DNA from: an uncultured Collinsella sp. | GTDB lineage: Bacteria; Actinomycetota; Coriobacteriia; Coriobacteriales; Coriobacteriaceae | Reading direction: 5' to 3' | Assembly: GCA_934646815.1 (NCBI GenBank) | Contig: CAKUEW010000001.1 | Span: forward strand, 1-64,000 | DNA: 64,000 nt | Shown here: positions 60,752 to 64,000 of the stretch, piece by piece | Layout of the letters: each line of letters starts with the position of its first letter | Numbering within the stretch: position 1 is the first letter of the stretch | Translations under genes and position numbers: made by a program | The notes under the pieces: generated by a model | The model's database searches: none | What the model saw: the letters and a program-made list of their open reading frames with translations, nothing else | What the model was told of the DNA's origin: nothing

Positions 60752-60785
60752 GCCATTGAGGTTGTCTGGCGTAGTTCGCCGGGCG

Positions 60786-61700
60786 CTACCAGCTTGCCTC
60801 GATGTCACGGATGCGCGCATAGAGCCATTCGTTTGTTGGCACATGGATGCCGTGCTTTGCTGCAAGGCGGCAGACGGTGCCCGCAAACTCCTCGACCTCG
60901 GTTTTGCGCTGTGCGACGCGGTCCTGCGCCATCGAGGGCATGCCGGCGGGGTCAAGGCCTTCGATGAGGCGAACCATTTGCGTCAGGTCTGCTTCGGTGA
61001 GCCCGATACCCTCGGCGTTTGCGACGGCAAGCGTCTCGCGCATGGCGGAGATAAAGCAACGACGCTGCTCGGAGCCTGGCTCCGTGGCGCTTCCGTAGGT
61101 ACCGCCGAAGGCCATGCAGGTCTGGTTGATGCCGTCGTTGAGCATAAGCTTGGCCCACATGCGGTGCGCGATGTCGTTCTCGACGGTATGGGCGATGCCG
61201 CAGCGCGTGTAGAGCTCATCGATGGCGCTGACGGCCGCGGGGTTGGTGCCCGTCGCCGCGCCAAAGCATATCTCGCCGGTGTTGGTAAACGTGAGCTCGC
61301 CGTTAAGGAACACGGCGTCCATGCCCTGGCAGATGCCCAAGACAGTGTGCTCCCAGCCAAAACGTTCGGCAATCTTTTGCTCGCTTGTGATGCCGTTGCA
61401 TAAAGAGGCGATGAGTGTGTGGGGGCCCACGACACGTTCCATGGTCTTGAGTGCCTGGTCGAGTCCGGTCGTCTTGACCGCGAGAATGACCAGATCCGCT
61501 GGTGTTGCCTCGCTGGCACGGACGGACCTGAGCTTGCAGGGCTCGCCGTTTATGGTGAGCGCTTCGTGCGCATGGCGCTCGAAGCGTGCGTCATCCATAA
61601 CGTACTCGACGGCATCATTGCCGAGCGCCTTTGCCATCATGCTGCCGTAGAGCAGGCCGACGCCACCCTTGCCGATAAAGGCGACCTTGTTGATCTGCAT
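60786..61700 (-). CDS. Ketopantoate reductase-like oxidoreductase (PanE/ApbA family)
   Basis: It is an NADPH-dependent 2-oxoacid reductase of the PanE/ApbA family; the true substrate may be ketopantoate or another oxoacid. The 304-residue protein has the Rossmann motif FIGKGGVGLLYGSMM, LVILAVKTTGLDQAL (the conserved Lys), ASLCNGITSEQ, and the C-terminal AKLMLNDGINQTCMAFGGTYG with catalytic-type Lys and Asn. ATG 61700 is preferred over 61709 because AGGGAG lies 9 nt upstream of it and touches 61709. No panB, panC or panD gene is near. Confidence 0.85.
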   Translation of the reverse strand: MQINKVAFIGKGGVGLLYGSMMAKALGNDAVEYVMDDARFERHAHEALTINGEPCKLRSVRASEATPADLVILAVKTTGLDQALKTMERVVGPHTLIASLCNGITSEQKIAERFGWEHTVLGICQGMDAVFLNGELTFTNTGEICFGAATGTNPAAVSAIDELYTRCGIAHTVENDIAHRMWAKLMLNDGINQTCMAFGGTYGSATEPGSEQRRCFISAMRETLAVANAEGIGLTEADLTQMVRLIEGLDPAGMPSMAQDRVAQRKTEVEEFAGTVCRLAAKHGIHVPTNEWLYARIRDIEASW

Positions 61701-61718
61701 GCGAATCATCTCCCTATG

Positions 61719-61747
61719 AAAAAGGCGCCCGCTATAAATGAGGCGCC
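61719..61747 (-). terminator. Terminator between cyclase and PanE-like genes
   Basis: On the minus strand GGCGCC-N12-GGCGCC is followed by five T (complement of AAAAA at 61719-61723). It separates the two minus-strand genes. Confidence 0.8.
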
Positions 61748-61824
61748 TGATGGATTGTATGCTGCCAAGGCGTTTGGCGAGCACGCGGGGCTGCTGTTAT
61801 GGAAAAGAAACGTTTGCCTGGCGC

Positions 61825-62595
61825 TTATGCTGCGGGGCAGACGGCGAAGACGCGCGCGGGATATCCGACGCCGTCACGCACCTTGGGGAAGGTGCAGAAG
61901 ATGACGGCGCCCGTGGCGGGCAGCTCGTCCAGGTGGTCCATAACCTCGATTTGATAGCGATCGACCGAGAGGATATATTGCTCGCCGGGGTAGGGGTAGG
62001 CATCCTCGCGGGCGGTGACGGTGGCGGGGTCGGTGTCTGCCGGCTCGTGGCCGATGGCGCCGATGTTGCGCTCCTCGACAAGCCACTTGATGGCCTCGAG
62101 ATCCCAGCCGGGATAGTGCGGCTGCCCGTCTTCGTCCTTGTTCTCAAGGTCGGCGAGCTTGGACCAGTCGGAGCGGAAGGCGACAAAGGCGTCCTCGGGG
62201 ATGCGGCCGTACTCTTCCTCCCAAGCCTTGAGGTCGTCGACGGTCAGGACAAAGTCGGGATTGGCGGCGCATTCCTCATGCTTATCGATTACGCAGAGCG
62301 GGTGCATAAACTCGATGGGCTCGATCTCGCCGAGGGAGCGACCATCAACATGGAAATGACGCGGCGCGTCGACGTGGGTGCCGTACTGCGAGGCGACCGA
62401 GTATTGGAAGCAACGCATGGGGGCGAGCATGTCCTCGGGCGTGCCAGGCAGATAGTCGAAGAGCTTGGTGGCTTCGAAGGGCTTAAAACCGTACCAGTGC
62501 GGCGTGTCGCATGAGAGCGTGTGAGTGAGATCGACCCAGCGATAGTCGGTACTTTTGAGCTGGGCGGCGAGGTTCCAAAGGTCGAGCGCGGGCAT
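61825..62595 (-). CDS. Cyclase-family metal-dependent hydrolase (KynB-like)
   Basis: It belongs to the cyclase family (PF04199), which includes kynurenine formamidase and related amidohydrolases; the substrate is unknown. The 256-residue protein has the zinc motif GTHVDAPRH (72-80), a Ser-poor but Asp/His-rich N-terminus (DLTHTLSCDTPHW), and the late metal-site region IGHEPADTDPA. ATG 62595 has AAAGGAG upstream on the minus strand. Neighbours give no pathway clue. Confidence 0.85.
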   Translation of the reverse strand: MPALDLWNLAAQLKSTDYRWVDLTHTLSCDTPHWYGFKPFEATKLFDYLPGTPEDMLAPMRCFQYSVASQYGTHVDAPRHFHVDGRSLGEIEPIEFMHPLCVIDKHEECAANPDFVLTVDDLKAWEEEYGRIPEDAFVAFRSDWSKLADLENKDEDGQPHYPGWDLEAIKWLVEERNIGAIGHEPADTDPATVTAREDAYPYPGEQYILSVDRYQIEVMDHLDELPATGAVIFCTFPKVRDGVGYPARVFAVCPAA

Positions 62596-62757
62596 GGTTG
62601 GCTCCTTTCATCGGGCTTTTTGCTGATGTTAGAGCGGTGCCGTGACGGCTCGATTTCTGCTGCGTTACGATACGTTCTCGATTGCGATTCCAAGTGGTTT
62701 CGGCGGCGTGACTGTTGTGTTTCGCGTGACTTGGACACCGACGGGAAAGGAGGGGCC

Positions 62758-63948
62758 GTGCAGTACCGCGTTGACCCCAAAAGTGGCAACCGTATCTCGG
62801 CGTTGGGGCTGGGGTGCATGAGGTTTCCCGGGGCACCGGGACACCCTGATGCCAAAGCCGCGGACGCTATCATCTCGCGCGCTGTGGAGCGCGGTATTAA
62901 TTACCTGGACACGGCCTATCTCTATCCTGGTAATGAGGCGTGCGTGGGAGCATCGCTCGAGCGTTTGGGGCTACGCGATAAGGTTTTGCTGGCGACCAAG
63001 CTGCCGCATGCCTCGTGCAAGAACGCGGAGGATTTCGACCGCTTTTTCGAGGAACAGCTGCGCCGCCTGCGGACTGACCATATCGACTATTACCTGATGC
63101 ATAACATCACTTCGCCGGCTCAGTGGGAGCGCGTGGTGGGGCTTGGCATCGAGGATTGGATAGCGCGCCAGAAGGCGGCGGGTCGTATTCGCCAGATCGG
63201 TTTTTCGTACCATGGCAGCGCGGCGGACTTTATCACGATGCTCGATGCGTACGATTGGGACTTTTGCCAGATCCAGTACAACTACGCGGGAGAGCGCTAC
63301 CAGGCGGGGACGGCAGGGTTGCTTGCCGCGGCGGAGCGTGGGCTTGCGGTGTTTGTGATGGAGCCGCTGTTGGGTGGGCGGTTGGCGGGCAAGCTGCCGC
63401 CGCGGGCCCGTGCTGTGTTCGATGCCGCGGACGATCCGCATCTGCACACGCCTGCCGCTTGGGGATTGTCGTGGGTGTGGAATCACCCTCAGGTGACCAT
63501 GCTGCTCTCGGGCATGACCGATGCCGCGCAGGTGGACGAGAACACGGCGCTGGCAGACCGGGCGCTGCCGGATTCGATGACGGCGGCGCAGCTCGACACC
63601 ATCGCACGCGTGCTGACGGAGTTTGAGAAATCGAATCGTGTGCCCTGCACTGGGTGCGGCTACTGCATGCCGTGCCCCAAGGGCATCAACATTCCCGGCT
63701 GCTTTGCCGCCTACAACGCGAGCTACGCACATAGTTGGTTTACGGGCCTCTCGCAGTACTTTACGGCGAGCGCGGTGCGCACGAGCGAACCTAAGCTGGT
63801 GAGCAATTGCGTCAAGTGCGGTAAATGCGCGCGCCATTGTCCTCAGCACATTGATATTCCCGAGGGCCTGGACGACGTGCGTCGTCGTTTTCAGCCGGGT
63901 CCGGTGACTGCGGCGCTCAAGGCCTTCGGCAAAACGCGCCGCTCGTGA
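62758..63948 (+). CDS. Aldo/keto reductase with C-terminal 4Fe-4S domain
   Basis: It is an aldo/keto reductase joined to a bacterial ferredoxin-type domain. The 396-residue protein has an AKR barrel with GLGCMRFPG, LDTAYLYPG (catalytic Asp and Tyr), LLATKLPH (Lys) and DYYLMHN (His), followed by two cluster motifs CTGCGYCMPCP and CVKCGKCARHCP. Electrons could pass between flavin/ferredoxin partners and NAD(P)H; the natural substrate is unknown. The GTG start at 62758 has AAAGGAGG upstream; the longer frame crosses the cyclase gene's 5' region and is rejected. Such Fe-S aldo/keto reductases are common in gut anaerobes. Confidence 0.9.
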   Translation: MQYRVDPKSGNRISALGLGCMRFPGAPGHPDAKAADAIISRAVERGINYLDTAYLYPGNEACVGASLERLGLRDKVLLATKLPHASCKNAEDFDRFFEEQLRRLRTDHIDYYLMHNITSPAQWERVVGLGIEDWIARQKAAGRIRQIGFSYHGSAADFITMLDAYDWDFCQIQYNYAGERYQAGTAGLLAAAERGLAVFVMEPLLGGRLAGKLPPRARAVFDAADDPHLHTPAAWGLSWVWNHPQVTMLLSGMTDAAQVDENTALADRALPDSMTAAQLDTIARVLTEFEKSNRVPCTGCGYCMPCPKGINIPGCFAAYNASYAHSWFTGLSQYFTASAVRTSEPKLVSNCVKCGKCARHCPQHIDIPEGLDDVRRRFQPGPVTAALKAFGKTRRS

Positions 63949-64000
63949 CCCTTTTATAACTTGCGGTGGAATACGGTCTGTTTGAGCCAAAATAGGGCAC

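Overview
The window looks like chromosomal DNA of a gut Coriobacteriia species, most likely Collinsella or a close relative (Actinomycetota). The reasons are moderately high G+C judged by eye, a whiA gene, oligopeptide-type ABC operons with RR-type lipoproteins, anaerobic metabolism (class III ribonucleotide reductase NrdD/NrdG), a sialic-acid locus typical of mucin users, and CCA-encoded tRNAs. The genus is an inference from protein style; no 16S rRNA gene is present. No phage, insertion sequence or CRISPR array was seen.

Layout. 1-15.7 kb is housekeeping: coaE, a lytic transglycosylase, all three excision-repair genes (uvrB, uvrA, uvrC) within 14 kb, two FAD oxidoreductases, an Mrp-type Fe-S ATPase, ybaK, and murJ with a long repeat-bearing N-terminal tail. 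16.0-26.5 kb is a sialic acid import and catabolism operon: a binding lipoprotein, a permease, a fused permease-ATPase and an ATPase (the SatABCD/SiaEFGI layout), a CE7-type esterase overlapping a paralogue that has lost its catalytic serine, then nanA, a ROK kinase and nanE. 26.5-28.4 kb holds rapZ and whiA without yvcK between them. 28.6-33.7 kb is the lower glycolysis block gap-pgk-tpiA-gpmI followed by secG. 34.0-39.9 kb is a second, five-gene oligopeptide ABC transporter. 40.5-44.5 kb holds tRNA-Leu, a PP2C phosphatase plus a STAS/anti-sigma-kinase fusion, and a tRNA Gly-Cys-Gly-Gly-Val cluster. 45.2-50.1 kb is nrdD (NrdR-type box, long leader), nrdG, and folE-HD-folB. 50.1-57.6 kb is mixed: metalloprotease, dipeptidase, an FKBP-type isomerase with a UreE-like protein, a HAD phosphatase, a PerR-like regulator, acylphosphatase, a Gfo/Idh dehydrogenase, rnhA and a LysR regulator. 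57.6-64 kb is metY with a cysteine-containing leader peptide, a secreted protein, a small membrane protein, a PanE-like reductase, a cyclase-family hydrolase and an Fe-S aldo/keto reductase.

Most unusual features: (1) a family of long intergenic palindromes (39957-40071, 40259-40381, 47401-47539, 47717-47800) whose arms differ completely between copies but are perfectly or almost perfectly complementary within each copy, around a shared core; (2) an esterase/pseudo-esterase pair inside a sialic acid operon; (3) a 17-codon leader peptide with a strong ribosome binding site before metY; (4) ETAVF repeats in the MurJ tail that resemble FHA-recognised phosphothreonine sites; (5) a single-chain STAS plus anti-sigma kinase fusion next to its probable phosphatase. 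All functional statements are read from sequence and family knowledge; no database search was possible.
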